From a virus, in IMG/VR virus record IMGVR_UViG_3300044627_003496, positions 1-22,471 of that record: a stretch of DNA of 22,471 bases, one strand, 5' to 3'. Each line of letters begins with the position of its first letter. The first letter of the stretch is position 1. Position numbers and translations under genes: made by a program. Positions 16,701 through 21,291 of this stretch are shown piece by piece. Under the pieces are notes generated by a model, which saw only the letters and a program-made list of their open reading frames with translations, was not told the origin of the DNA and made no database searches.

Positions 16701-18790
16701 TAATTGATTACGCCGGTGTTGCGTACATCGTAAATCAGACATTTACTTCGCCTACAACATTCAATTCGAATGTTCTTAGTTTTTTAACAGTTTATCCTAT
16801 TGATAATATTAACAATGCAAATGATAGAATTCAAGCGTATTATCAGCCCGAATTAGGACAGCCTGGAAAAGATTTGTCATTATTGCAATCAGGCATCGAT
16901 TATCCCGGGGTAAAAGTAGAAGGCCCAACATTCAGCGATAACGGAGGATTCGGCGGATCAGGTCCTGAGCCCCCGCTACCTGGCATTAGTGCTGCTGATG
17001 GTTTTGATGCTACTCTATTCGATCCTTTGGAATTTGATGAAAACGGAATTCCTATTTTAAGTGATGCCATCTTAGATGCTAAAATAACCAGCACTTTCGA
17101 TGATATCACCTTAGGGACAAAACCCGAAGACATTATTGTTGATGGGGGACCTTTTGTTTATAGTTACTTCACTGAGTGGAAAGCTAATAGTTATTATGAC
17201 AAAGGCGATTTAATTTCTTATAACGATAAAGTATGGTATGTGGTTACACCAACTACTACAGGAAATGTATTTTCTACAGCCAATTTAACCATTTATAATG
17301 TAGGGCCATATGCAAGTCATGCTCCCGAAGAAATGGTTCCCGGAAGAGTATATGATACTTTAGATATGACGGTTACTACCATAGCAACGGATCCTACTGC
17401 TAGTTATTATACTAACTGGTCGACAGCTGGGGGAATACAACTTGATTATATACAAATTATTGATCCAGGAAGCGGATATTCTCCATCAGACATCGGTGTA
17501 ACGTTAACAGGCGGTTCATATTTTACACAAGCACAAGCACAGGTAATATTGAACTCAAACGGATCTGCGGTATCATTCCAAGTAGTTAATAATGGTGGAG
17601 GATATGATACTACACCCGAAGTAATAATAACAGGAGCCAATACATCTCCGATAATTGCTACGGCGATAATGAAATTAAGCGTTTCTCCAAACGGAAATGC
17701 ATGGCCGATGATGTCTTACCGAATCTTTAAAGATATGAATGATAACTTTACATATCTCAGAGAGGATGGTGCAAGTACCACTACATTGGCCGCAAATTTA
17801 AGTTTGACGGACACTACTATTCAAGTAACAGATGCCAGTAAGTTAGCCACTCCGTCTCCCAACGGAGGGCAACCTGGGGTTGTATATATTAACGGTGAAA
17901 GAATTACTTATTATTCTAAAGACTTATCAACTAATACTTTGGGAAGAATTCGCAGAGGAACCGGCGGCACCGGAGCTAAAAATCATTTTACAGGTAATGT
18001 GGTACTTGACGGAAGTCAGAATCAAGTAATACCTGAGTCTGGAAATTATGTTTGGTATGCAAGATCGCAGGGACCTGGTACAATTAATGTAAATGTTTAC
18101 AGTAGTACATTAGAAGGTGTGGGCACTACATTCACTACGTTAACTCCAGGGACACAAATATTTGCCGGTACTAATGAAGAAAATGCAGTAGAGTCAACTT
18201 TGGGAAATTCTAGTACAAGTTCTACTTTTACTGGTCAACAGTTAATAGGTACTATCAGCAGTGTATTAAGTGATACAGTTGCACTATTACAAGTTACAAA
18301 GAGAAATCCAAATGCACCAGAAGGAATCCCGGTTGAATGGGCATATATTTCTGCGAATAATACACCGTATTTTGTAGCTGCAAACATATCTAATGTCACC
18401 GTTCGATATACGGGAAATATTACAGCAAATAACAGCAGTAATATTGTTACCGGAAATGGTACAATATTCTTAGCCGAATTAAATGTTGGCAATGATTTAT
18501 ACGATAATGGTGGAAACTTAATAGGCACTATTAGTAATGTAGTAAGTAATACTTCTGCCTATATCAGCAGTAACTCTTCGGCAACTCTAACAAACGAAAG
18601 ATTCACTACATACTATACGTTTGAGGCAAATGTTGCTTATGTACAAACCAATAGTTGGTACAGTTTGGGCAATTCTGCTCAGGCAAATGCTACCGGAGTG
18701 CTAGGAAATACAACAGCCACAAATGGACAAGGATTGTTTAACGCCAATACTTTACCAATTAGTTTCTTAAAACAAGGATTGCAAGGGTAA
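4769..18790 (+). CDS. Giant modular baseplate/virion structural protein (gp7 position), 4,673 aa
   Basis: This is one unbroken frame of 4,673 codons, roughly 500 kDa. The N-terminus ('FLPAVFQSDTNKRFLNATLD', then 'VGRKFAPGFKG') resembles large structural proteins that follow gp6 in T4-like aquatic phages, so I infer the wedge-initiator (gp7) slot; T4 gp7 has 1,032 residues. Modules in order: YHYH-like domain 559-828; beta-sandwich-like units about 1140-1211 and 1373-1445; 'PWEMLGF..EPDWW' at 1603-1616; CBM5/12-like unit 2105-2148; 'FYQGFIKEKGT' at 2211; FG-GAP propeller 2519-3154; 'GQLWWD' at 3245-3250; 'RPRQSMF' at 3460; 'DWLFKTSF' at 3759; further W/Y units at 3560, 3967 and 4137; GSGY pairs at 3875-3945 and 4232-4300; 'VVYINGERI' near 4372; GxGTxF repeats at 4452 and 4562. 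No signal peptide or membrane segment is seen. The ATG follows gp6 by 8 bases without a strong ribosome site, suggesting coupling to gp6. The coding call is certain; the wedge role is inferred from position and similarity. Confidence 0.9.
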   Translation: MPITKTINFLPAVFQSDTNKRFLNATLDQLMTEPNLVPINGYVGRKFAPGFKGINTYVKEPTALRADYQLEPSIVVKNKETGEVDFHTTYPEVLQKIDFYGGKISNQDNLWESDFYSYNPRINADAFINFSQYYWLPNGPESVDVFAGEADMLRTFNIYAENGLQVYNVSGYNTAPNPDIVLARGGNYTFKVNQPGKPFWIQTNPGLSGLSPQTNLSTRQVLGVQNNGTDVGTITFFVPDPTAQDFYITMPTVQTVDLVSTISYANLQGKLLSDIKNNYSGIDGQVANLNGKYLIFPTFNSDSDWVANSTAVPIGQRYGIWEIVLTPAGADFVINLVYYLPIPNENKVLVLSGISYGNTEWYTNSENKLEQIPVITAPLNTLYYQDGSDANQVGTIRLIDSNNNIINIDEEVIGKTNYISPNGIVFTNGLKINFDNSVTPASYQNKEYYVDGVGTGIRLIPVSDLVVNQAQAKSNYDPGNKFVLYATANLNLAEDQLTITTTNFPDGVNVKVGTFPNSVNTNYIVAQDLKLKYPYRPGLNDPGEHDNLTYSSDVIGVTLPGILINGVSNGASVPGLDGSKWNYDTTQVLINGQDSYGGYPLENGRYVYTNSNFITANAWGNVSGFTNGYLDPTTNHSKLIGFAADGYPIYGPFGYSNPINAGSSIIRMVSSYESTNDGLFRPVPQTVTITADVINNNLITVSSTNGLNPGMRVTVNSGGLESGSVWIINNGLKTATGLSPFSGTASQVQLSSNVTLTAGTTLTFEFLAGAFIEDYSYVEGSGTLDQYNGRFCVTPEFPNGTYAYFTTQASNGSPIYPYIIGRAFYGSTSIDTNTSLSTPDYIVISRASRDLNPWTRRNRWFHKDIIELTSLYNNTPQIFDSEQRAKRPIIEFDADLQLINFGKTAKPPVDIFDTVYTNAFLSIEGKTSIFVDGINLVQGMRVIFAADQDPFVRNKIWEVTLENVSGNPLGSDIIHLIQVDVIEEFNTVSVFNGVVNNGKSFYFLGDSWVEGQSKTSINQPPLFDVFDTDGISFSNQIKYPVINSATQFLGTKIFSYKLGTGTPDPVLGFPLSYKNFNNIGDIQFENNFDVESFSYGIDKVVYTKKIDSGLLYKNNADASITKLNVWTNVNTNTRQMQDIPFTYDGIDNTFKIDVTPEVATVKPNLLVYVNFKEISINDYLAYTVPDGILIVIKRNKLQINDRIDILVYSKNTSNLGFYQIPDNLNLNAQNRTLASPTLGELRNHIGSLSRNSLYFVGNYPGVSNLRDLYIENQSGTMLQQSAPVSFAAMFLSDEKYNFASGLINAQQEYTRFKNKFINIASNSNQINPSDPVGAVDYIIKQINSVKDKTFPWYYSDMVPYGDNKNVITYNIFNPQQRNYEITTIFSNETLSNKSILIYLNGSQLLYGRDYEFLVTGPGVGIKNNITLAVGNTLTIVEYQDTDGNWIPETPSKLGLYPKFTPAIYTDITYTEPQLMIRGHDGSLTPSFGDFRDNIVLELEKRIYNNIKVQYSNKLVSPYDSIPGKFRDTGFTISQYNNLLSRFYLQWASVNNLNYVENTTYQNDAPFSYNYSTALDIVDGQILPGSWRACFQYFYDTQRPNTSPWEMLGFSEEPDWWRSTYGPAPYTSGNKILWDDLEAGYIAAGPRVGTDQKFARPGLSKFIPVNENGQLLPPIGLLTNKYDSTQFNDNWNMGQFSPVETAWRNSSEYPFAVQYTAAIINPGKYFAYGITTNKYRYNPDLDQYLITGTNNRITQEDIDVNGYVNSSGDISRSSGYLNWISDYQVTRGATNKTPLLNFVRDYSIQLSYRMAGFSGKNYLKILAEQNSPNSTNETIIIPDDNYALILNKSTPVFNSRYSAVIIEKTGNGFTISGYDSARPYFTIVPPSQTGDYLLVTSEGQTVKYFNEFTNFKINIPYGTELTTLQQVANFISGYEQYLQLQGFKFEYYDETLAQIKNWQLSTKEFLFWVQQGWTNNSVIVLSPASNNLKLFNNTAVVDGINNTFYGTKVLNQNYKVLNTDNYTVTRDNNTFALSLTSTTDLIGYVDLNLVQYEHVLIFDNKTQFNDIIYDPIMGQRQYRLKLIGSKTGEWTGTLSASGFIYNQPGVAAWRQNKDYLQGDLVEYKSFYYTASKNLPGSTEFKFSDWLPVDKNKIRTGLLNNFARNAGIGETFYNVDRVNLESEFDQYALGLIGYRNRNYLNDLGLDDTSQVKFYQGFIKEKGTLNAINALGKVSFSGRPSDVTISEDWAFRVGSYGSTGTNQSIELVLDERYVLSNPTSLEVRSNNSVLFSSLYNDSQGLYKTSVVPWSPPFLINRTIDSDYSDDIQTAGYVSVDDIDFTLFDLTNVSTLNVDISNITAGSTIWIAKDYEQNWNVYRVSDSESNVISLSNALNTRVQVTTNKSHGLVKNDTILLTGVDKFTGFYKVQSIVGLTSFIIEFTGDLRGFSTFNQTGQLYKLISMKTENPLGITELTPRLGWSVNNKVWVNSYNSNSDWAVYNKTNPWKLTTALQKGTLENNFQFGAAVNLASDDNFAVIGQPGYNGNVGAITNYVINFNGILVEDVTLTSSANATVGLGSVIESGNAKVITGAPSSGNGIGYVFIYERENIGTLSDVQILSPASSNIGSFGTSIAISADDNWLYIGAPDDDIVYIYGYDNTVPDQDVVTLTPNGSVSSFTLPYVPVSAETIYVQGSSATYVPHRDYTVSSSTITFTSPPPAGTIIISQGPGYNLVGTISGNAGSQFGYSLSATVDGSQIMIGAPLEDVTANISGNITTYTGSGAIHLWNRSINNFIVQDEFTVTFDAIAPITNYTRVYIDNIEKFVGIDWYVSNSTLNLITFYSPPGQSKILTIETNVFHPIQTIVPKQPYTDQQFGYSVDICTNSCSLYTGAPYQSQVNLYNGAVYRFLNQGKVYGEIVGTKANAIVNSGDSIRINNYAVQFTDTSLSSVVNAINNVNALGEPIGPKIPGVTASIENNKLKLVSDSEVTFDKLNILPGVGTAISDLGLDIFPEVDIIYNNSTKSYDYFGKLVKVNNNSDILVVASDIAATLQSTVFDNSKTYTPSPTTFDGELTIFSEPVDDSGAVWIYSYLPNNVSTIEFPGIFTFIQQLTPTTTNDGLKTNDRFGSAISISKYELIVGSKNNKQLAFNGGRVYKFANPTNLLGWDVLRSQEPTVDINGIIKSYTYNALTQTVQYNLDYIDPAKGKILGLAEQELTYKIDYDPAIYNNASVDNVSVNNNLYWTDQQVGQLWWDLSTVRYIDYEQGSIKYRTTNWGRVFPGSSIDVYEWVESLYPPSQYVANGGDGEPKYNGNGAYVTLTYVDPATNFATVKYYFWVKNKTTVSTNQFGRTIPTTTVASYIESPKNSGVKYFAAVRNDSIALYNMVNEAVGRDIIFHLDYAKLLNSNIIHNEYALLSATNNKSENIPNNIYNKLLDSASGIDRFGNPVPDPTLAVQNRYGIDIRPRQSMFINRNEAIREMVLYVNSIFDLNVISQGYDLTRLSEGEPEPTPNSGAYDLKVANLEELSYVNIEILPMGYKVLVQSDSSVDNLWTIYIKDGVVDNWQPNTRYLTNTIVNYNGITYTVNQTITTGATFDVNDYTYYQVQNEWNLNRVQSYATSEYWQYKDWYAQGFDRTVKPTYIIETSAQLNDLTLRSKDLVKINNNGQGKWFLIQVYPNTVVTVGIQDGTIELKKNLYALEEFGLGFDADNFDTTRFDQNPGIETRQIIQTLKDDIFIDQLDSEFLNLFFVFINYILDEQKYVDWLFKTSFINVLQKIQGLNQPAIYIKENQEFYKQYIEEVKPYKTTLREYVVDYQGYDNYNSYVSDFDVPPTYDSVLKTTRSPSGEFIQDARLLQQPEYANWLSNYAYSISSIDIIDGGSGYTLPPIITITGSRNGNNAVARALITDGVLTKIILLYPGSDYVTTPVVTIDGGNGTGAIARANLVNGLVRNVKTTLVYDRYTYSTTIVDWKPETTFTQGTIIDYAGVAYIVNQTFTSPTTFNSNVLSFLTVYPIDNINNANDRIQAYYQPELGQPGKDLSLLQSGIDYPGVKVEGPTFSDNGGFGGSGPEPPLPGISAADGFDATLFDPLEFDENGIPILSDAILDAKITSTFDDITLGTKPEDIIVDGGPFVYSYFTEWKANSYYDKGDLISYNDKVWYVVTPTTTGNVFSTANLTIYNVGPYASHAPEEMVPGRVYDTLDMTVTTIATDPTASYYTNWSTAGGIQLDYIQIIDPGSGYSPSDIGVTLTGGSYFTQAQAQVILNSNGSAVSFQVVNNGGGYDTTPEVIITGANTSPIIATAIMKLSVSPNGNAWPMMSYRIFKDMNDNFTYLREDGASTTTLAANLSLTDTTIQVTDASKLATPSPNGGQPGVVYINGERITYYSKDLSTNTLGRIRRGTGGTGAKNHFTGNVVLDGSQNQVIPESGNYVWYARSQGPGTINVNVYSSTLEGVGTTFTTLTPGTQIFAGTNEENAVESTLGNSSTSSTFTGQQLIGTISSVLSDTVALLQVTKRNPNAPEGIPVEWAYISANNTPYFVAANISNVTVRYTGNITANNSSNIVTGNGTIFLAELNVGNDLYDNGGNLIGTISNVVSNTSAYISSNSSATLTNERFTTYYTFEANVAYVQTNSWYSLGNSAQANATGVLGNTTATNGQGLFNANTLPISFLKQGLQG
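6443..7252 (+). other. YHYH-like domain inside the giant protein
   Basis: Residues 559-828. The segment contains 'HSKLIGFAADGYPIYGPFGY' (G641 to Y655), the hallmark of YHYH-domain proteins. After a ~90-residue inserted beta-rich segment follow 'GTLDQYNGRFCVTPEFPNGT' and then 'YAYF' at 802-805, where the family normally reads YHYH. Both diagnostic histidines are therefore replaced (A803, F805). The fold appears kept while the proposed metal- or ligand-binding signature is lost. The domain assignment is by motif recognition only. Confidence 0.75.
11081..11212 (+). other. Carbohydrate-binding-like (CBM5/12-type) W/Y module 1
   Basis: Residues 2105-2148 read 'AAWRQNKDYLQGDLVEYKSF', then 'YYTASKNLPG' and 'SDWLPVDK'. 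The spacing W-x6-Y-x2-G-x2-V-x-Y-x3-Y...W matches the short aromatic-rich CBM5/12 chitin-binding fold, which is common in phage tail proteins. W2108, Y2114 and W2144 are candidate ligand-stacking residues. No ligand can be deduced from the sequence. Confidence 0.6.
12323..14230 (+). repeat. FG-GAP-type beta-propeller repeats (six recognisable blades)
   Basis: Residues about 2519-3154. Six units start with an F-G(-x-S/A) turn at F2519, F2625, F2741, F2871, F3024 and F3122. Most are followed by a 'IGAP'-like turn ('VIGQPG', 'YIGAPDDD', 'MIGAPLED', 'YTGAPYQS', 'VVASDI', 'IVGSKN'). Most then have a closing strand such as 'GAIHLWNR', 'GAVYRF', 'GAVWIYSYL' or 'GGRVYKFA'. This is the integrin-alpha/FG-GAP blade pattern. 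Spacing is uneven (106, 116, 130, 153 and 98 residues) because extra modules sit between blades. The last two blades have degenerate GAP turns. A six- or seven-bladed propeller is likely. Confidence 0.8.
15446..17314 (+). repeat. Three further W/Y carbohydrate-binding-like modules
   Basis: Starts are at W3560 ('NWQPNTRYLTNTIVNYNGIT'), W3967 ('DWKPETTFTQGTIIDYAGVA') and W4137 ('EWKANSYYDKGDLISYNDKV'). Each has the W-x-(P/A)-x3-(Y/F)-x-x-(G/N)-x-(I/L)-(V/I/S)-x-Y-x3-x-(Y/W)-x-V pattern, followed by a Thr-rich strand and an 'FxxxxxxxY' ending. They are related to the unit at residue 2108 and to each other, but divergent, so this is old duplication rather than recent DNA repetition. The units are separated by other modules. 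Confidence 0.6.
16391..16600 (+). repeat. GSGY beta-repeat pair A in the giant protein
   Basis: Residues about 3875-3945. Two tandem copies: 'GGSGYTLPPIITITG' and 'PGSDYVTTPVVTIDGGNGTG'. Each is followed by an Ala-rich strand ('NAVARALITDGV', 'AIARANLVNGLV'). The copies are ~40 residues apart. This short repeat family occurs in bacterial and phage surface proteins and probably forms beta-hairpins. The second copy has Asp in place of the second Gly. Confidence 0.65.
17462..17659 (+). repeat. GSGY beta-repeat pair B in the giant protein
   Basis: Residues about 4232-4298. The copies are 'DPGSGYSPSDIGVTLTGGSY' and 'NGGGYDTTPEVIITGANTSP', again ~42 residues apart and each followed by an Ala-containing strand ('AQAQVIL', 'IIATAIM'). 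They have the same period and order as pair A about 1,060 bases upstream. The two pairs flank W/Y modules, so the whole block (GSGY pair plus W/Y unit) may have duplicated. Confidence 0.6.
18119..18580 (+). repeat. C-terminal GxGTxF repeats of the giant protein
   Basis: Two units begin at 'GVGTTF' (from V4451) and 'GNGTIF' (G4562). Each is followed by an L/G step ('LTPGTQIF', 'LNVGNDLYDNGG') and then 'LIGTISSVLSDTVALL' or 'LIGTISNVVSNTSAYI'. The period is about 111 residues. The pattern is common in beta-rich phage tail proteins. They follow a 'PGVVYINGERITYY' and 'RRGTGGTGA' segment at about residues 4368-4400. Confidence 0.65.
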
Positions 18791-18797
18791 AAAAGCA

Positions 18798-18805
18798 AAT
18801 AAATA
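18798..18805 (+). promoter_or_regulatory. Possible late promoter box after the giant gene
   Basis: AATAAATA, one mismatch from TATAAATA, in the 21-base gap after the giant gene. If transcription starts about 6 bases downstream, the ATG at 18812 would have almost no leader. The next in-frame ATG, at 18830, would then be the more natural start of the small gene. AT-rich spacing makes chance matches likely, so confidence is moderate. Confidence 0.4.
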
Positions 18806-18811
18806 TTAACA

Positions 18812-18982
18812 ATGAACACACAGAAGACCATGATAAATAACCATACAAACACTGATTTGGAACAAAAACTCGAAAAATCTGTTCCAGAAAAACCAAACGA
18901 ATCTACAGGAATTTATATGCGTGGTTTTGTAAAAATTACAGATCCAGAATCTGGTGATGTAATAGTAGAAACTGGAAATTAA
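18812..18982 (+). CDS. Small 56-aa protein resembling the N-terminus of the next gene product
   Basis: A complete 56-codon frame between the giant gene and the 197-aa gene. It has a charged, probably helical first half ('DLEQKLEKSVPEKPNE') and a second half with 'MRGFVKITDPESGD'. The latter aligns with 'IQGHIKIWDPATGE' of the next protein: over 24 aligned residues I count 7 identities (G, K, I, D, P, G, N), with many conservative changes. The protein stops exactly where the longer family continues with 'NAIHYENMS'. An alternative start at 18830 gives 50 residues. It ends 10 bases before the next ATG, so the two are probably co-translated. Function unknown. It could be a truncated duplicate or a genuine small partner. 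The frame is not a shadow: no other gene occupies this stretch. Confidence 0.7.
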   Translation: MNTQKTMINNHTNTDLEQKLEKSVPEKPNESTGIYMRGFVKITDPESGDVIVETGN

Positions 18983-18992
18983 TGGATCACTT

Positions 18993-19586
18993 ATGCTAGA
19001 TAAAACAAATACAATGATACAAGGACACATTAAAATTTGGGATCCTGCAACCGGCGAAATTTTCAGAGATAAACCCAACGCCATTCATTATGAAAATATG
19101 AGTGAAGCGTTAGCACAAAGCATTGCGAACAAAGGTATTGGGTATATACAAAACATGGCGTTCGGAAACGGAGCAACTGCGGTAGATAGTACTGGTGTTA
19201 TTACATATTTGCCTACTAATACTTTTGGACAAAATGCTAGTTTGTACAACCAAACTTACAGTAAAATAGTCGACAATACCAGTGCATTAAACACGGATCC
19301 AGCAAGAAATTACATCGAAGTAAGACATACACCAGGTTTGATCTATACTGATATTTTTGTAAGTTGTCTATTAGATTACACAGAACCAGCTGGACAACAA
19401 GCATTTGACAACAGTGCAACAATGAGCGGAACCTACGTATTTGACGAATTAGGATTAATCAGCGAAAGCGGAAAATTACTGACTCACGTAATTTTTCACC
19501 CAGTGCAAAAAGCACTTAACAGACTTATTCAAATTGATTACACTATCAGAATTCAAACTTTGACCAATTTGAGTACGAATTTGTAA
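18993..19586 (+). CDS. Conserved virion structural protein, 197 aa
   Basis: Residues 11-49 carry 'GHIKIWDPATGEI' followed by 'NAIHYENMSEALAQSIANKG', then 'NMAFGNGATAVDSTG' at about 54-68. I recognise these as features of a structural protein family in T4-like phages of aquatic bacteria; its exact place in the particle is not known to me. The C-terminal half ('YIEVRHTPGLIYTDIFVSC', 'GTYVFDELGLISESGKLLTH') looks beta-rich. It sits between the giant baseplate protein and the fibre genes, which fits a baseplate-periphery or fibre-attachment role (inference). The ATG at 18993 has a weak GGA six bases upstream. A second in-frame ATG at 19014 lies right before the conserved block and is a possible alternative start. 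Confidence 0.85.
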   Translation: MLDKTNTMIQGHIKIWDPATGEIFRDKPNAIHYENMSEALAQSIANKGIGYIQNMAFGNGATAVDSTGVITYLPTNTFGQNASLYNQTYSKIVDNTSALNTDPARNYIEVRHTPGLIYTDIFVSCLLDYTEPAGQQAFDNSATMSGTYVFDELGLISESGKLLTHVIFHPVQKALNRLIQIDYTIRIQTLTNLSTNL

Positions 19587-19597
19587 TTAAAAAGAAA

Positions 19598-19605
19598 TAT
19601 AAATA
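19598..19605 (+). promoter_or_regulatory. T4-type late promoter (perfect TATAAATA)
   Basis: An exact match to the T4 late -10-like consensus TATAAATA, in the 40-base gap between the 197-aa and 550-aa genes, 21 bases before the ATG at 19627. The leader that follows (ACACTAAACGGA) resembles the leader after the box at 1321 (CATAAAACGAGG), and its CGGA/ACGGA probably serves ribosome binding. This implies gp55-type late transcription of the fibre genes. Confidence 0.8.
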
Positions 19606-19626
19606 CACTAAACGGATACATGAACG

Positions 19627-21279
19627 ATGGCCTATACAATAACTTTAAGTAACGGTACACTTTTAACCACAATTCAAGATGGTACTGTTAATCAAACTAG
19701 TACCAGTTTAGCTCTGATAGGTAAAAACTATGCAGGCTACGGAACATTTTTGAATTCTGACTTAGTACACATGTTGGAAAATTTCGCCAGTGTGTCTACT
19801 GCTGGTGGCGATAGTTCAGCTATTCCTAACCCGTTAACAGGCCAGTTATGGTGGGATCTGGCTGGAAATTTAAAAGTTTACACTGGATCGACATGGCGCA
19901 CCATGGGAACGATGACTTCCAGTAACACACAGCCCACTGGTTCTAAGACAGGAAATGCATGGTGGGATACAAATTCTCAACAGTTGAATATTTATAATGG
20001 TTCAAGTTGGGTATTAATCGGTCCTGCATTTACAAGTAACGTCGGCCAGTCTGGAGTTAGCGTAGGACAAATTGCAGACAGTAATCCACTGGTGGCAGAT
20101 CACGTTGCAGTTAACGTGTTTGTTGGTACAACCTTAATAGGTATTATTAGTAGAGATCAAGAATATACACCAGCAGACAGTCCAACTGGATTTACAACTA
20201 TTAAACCTGGATTTAATTTAGCATCAACTTCAGTGGTCGGAAATATTGCATTCGTGGGTAATGCAACCAATTCTAATAATTTAGGCAGTCAACCTGCTAG
20301 TAGCTATGCCAGAACAGATATTGCTACTACGTTTGCTAATACAATTAATATAAACAATAACAGCGGACTAACAGTCGGCACAGGTAATAATTTTACAGTT
20401 TCTATTACCGGTAATACTACTCAACTAGTAAACAACGTGAATGGCGGAAACCTACAAGTTGTTGCCAACGTGCTAGGTGTTTCTACTCCTGTATTGACAG
20501 TAAATGGCCAAAACGGCGTTACTAGCATTGCAAATTTAAATACAACTGGCGCATTTGTTACTTCTGGTTTTATTCAGACTACCCAAGGGGATAATGCTAC
20601 TAGTAATGTAACTGGAGCCATTAGGGTAACTGGCGGTATTGGTCTAACCGGAAACTTGTTTACATCTAACAGTGTTATAACTTCTGGAAATGTAGTTGCT
20701 GGTGGGCGTGTTCAGGCCACGGGCAATGTATCAACTGCTGCTTACCTATTGGTAACTGGGGGCGAAGCTGCTACTAGTAACGTAACAGGCGCTGTTCGAA
20801 TTTCGGGCGGAATGAGTTTAACTGGAGCAATATTTGCACAGGGAAATGTGAATGGAGCATTCTTTAACGGTGTTGCAATTAATGCATTATATGCTGACTT
20901 GGCCGAAAGATTTGAAGCCGACGCATATTACCAGCCCGGCACAGTGTTGACCATGGGCGGCGAAAAAGAAGTTACATTAGCCGATGAAGAATTGAGCGAT
21001 GATGTATTCGGAGTTGTAAGTACACGAGCAGCTTATTTGATGAACAGTCAAGCTGGATCCAATGAAACTCATCCTCCTGTTGCGGTCAGTGGTCGTGTTC
21101 CTGTTAAAGTCATTGGCTCAGTGCGTAAAGGAGACAGGCTGGTTAGTGCTGGTCGGGGAATGGCTCGTGCCGCAAATAAGGATGAAATTACACCATTTAA
21201 TGTAATTGGCCGAGCACTGGAAAACAAGTCTGACGACGGCGAAGGAACAATATACGCCATCGTAACATTAAATAGTTAA
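19627..21279 (+). CDS. Tail-fibre-like protein with YADLAE C-terminal domain, 550 aa
   Basis: The N-terminal ~130 residues contain two copies of a WW-hairpin unit: 'GQLWWDLAGNLKVYTGSTW' (W75, W76) and 'GNAWWDTNSQQLNIYNGSSW' (W112, W113). The middle is a Gly/Asn/Thr/Val-rich beta shaft with a 58-residue repeat: 'ATSNVTGAIRVTGGIGLTG' at 324 and 'ATSNVTGAVRISGGMSLTG' at 382. The C-terminal ~130 residues start at 'NALYADLAERFEAD' (419-432), then 'PGTVLTMGG', 'FGVVSTRAAYLMNS', 'VAVSGRVPVKVIGSVRKGDR'. This end domain is widespread in fibres of T4-like aquatic phages and may act in trimerisation, or as a tip or chaperone-type domain. I cannot see a proven cleavage motif. The start is the ATG at 19627; the ATG at 19620 is out of frame and stops after 10 codons. 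The protein is expected in the late operon with the following fibre-like gene, 12 bases downstream. Confidence 0.85.
   Translation: MAYTITLSNGTLLTTIQDGTVNQTSTSLALIGKNYAGYGTFLNSDLVHMLENFASVSTAGGDSSAIPNPLTGQLWWDLAGNLKVYTGSTWRTMGTMTSSNTQPTGSKTGNAWWDTNSQQLNIYNGSSWVLIGPAFTSNVGQSGVSVGQIADSNPLVADHVAVNVFVGTTLIGIISRDQEYTPADSPTGFTTIKPGFNLASTSVVGNIAFVGNATNSNNLGSQPASSYARTDIATTFANTININNNSGLTVGTGNNFTVSITGNTTQLVNNVNGGNLQVVANVLGVSTPVLTVNGQNGVTSIANLNTTGAFVTSGFIQTTQGDNATSNVTGAIRVTGGIGLTGNLFTSNSVITSGNVVAGGRVQATGNVSTAAYLLVTGGEAATSNVTGAVRISGGMSLTGAIFAQGNVNGAFFNGVAINALYADLAERFEADAYYQPGTVLTMGGEKEVTLADEELSDDVFGVVSTRAAYLMNSQAGSNETHPPVAVSGRVPVKVIGSVRKGDRLVSAGRGMARAANKDEITPFNVIGRALENKSDDGEGTIYAIVTLNS
20596..20835 (+). 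repeat. Two-copy 58-residue shaft repeat in the fibre gene
   Basis: Residues 324-345 and 382-403 share 'ATSNVTGA(I/V)R(V/I)xGGxxLTGxxF'. At DNA level the copies still share GCTACTAGTAA(T/C)GTAAC but have diverged at most third positions downstream, so the protein is under selection rather than freshly duplicated. Such units usually make trimeric beta-shaft segments. Confidence 0.75.
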
Positions 21280-21291
21280 ACGGAACAAAAT

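Noticed and set aside
4769-18790. Intron, intein or sequencing-fused genes inside the giant frame
   Set aside because: There are no stops, intein block motifs or endonuclease signatures, and conserved structural motifs run in one frame from end to end. Assembly fusion would normally break the frame.
18960-19000. Programmed frameshift joining the 56-aa and 197-aa genes
   Set aside because: The frame of the 197-aa gene has stops at 18960, 18963 and 18966, there is no clear slippery site, and the downstream gene has its own ATG.
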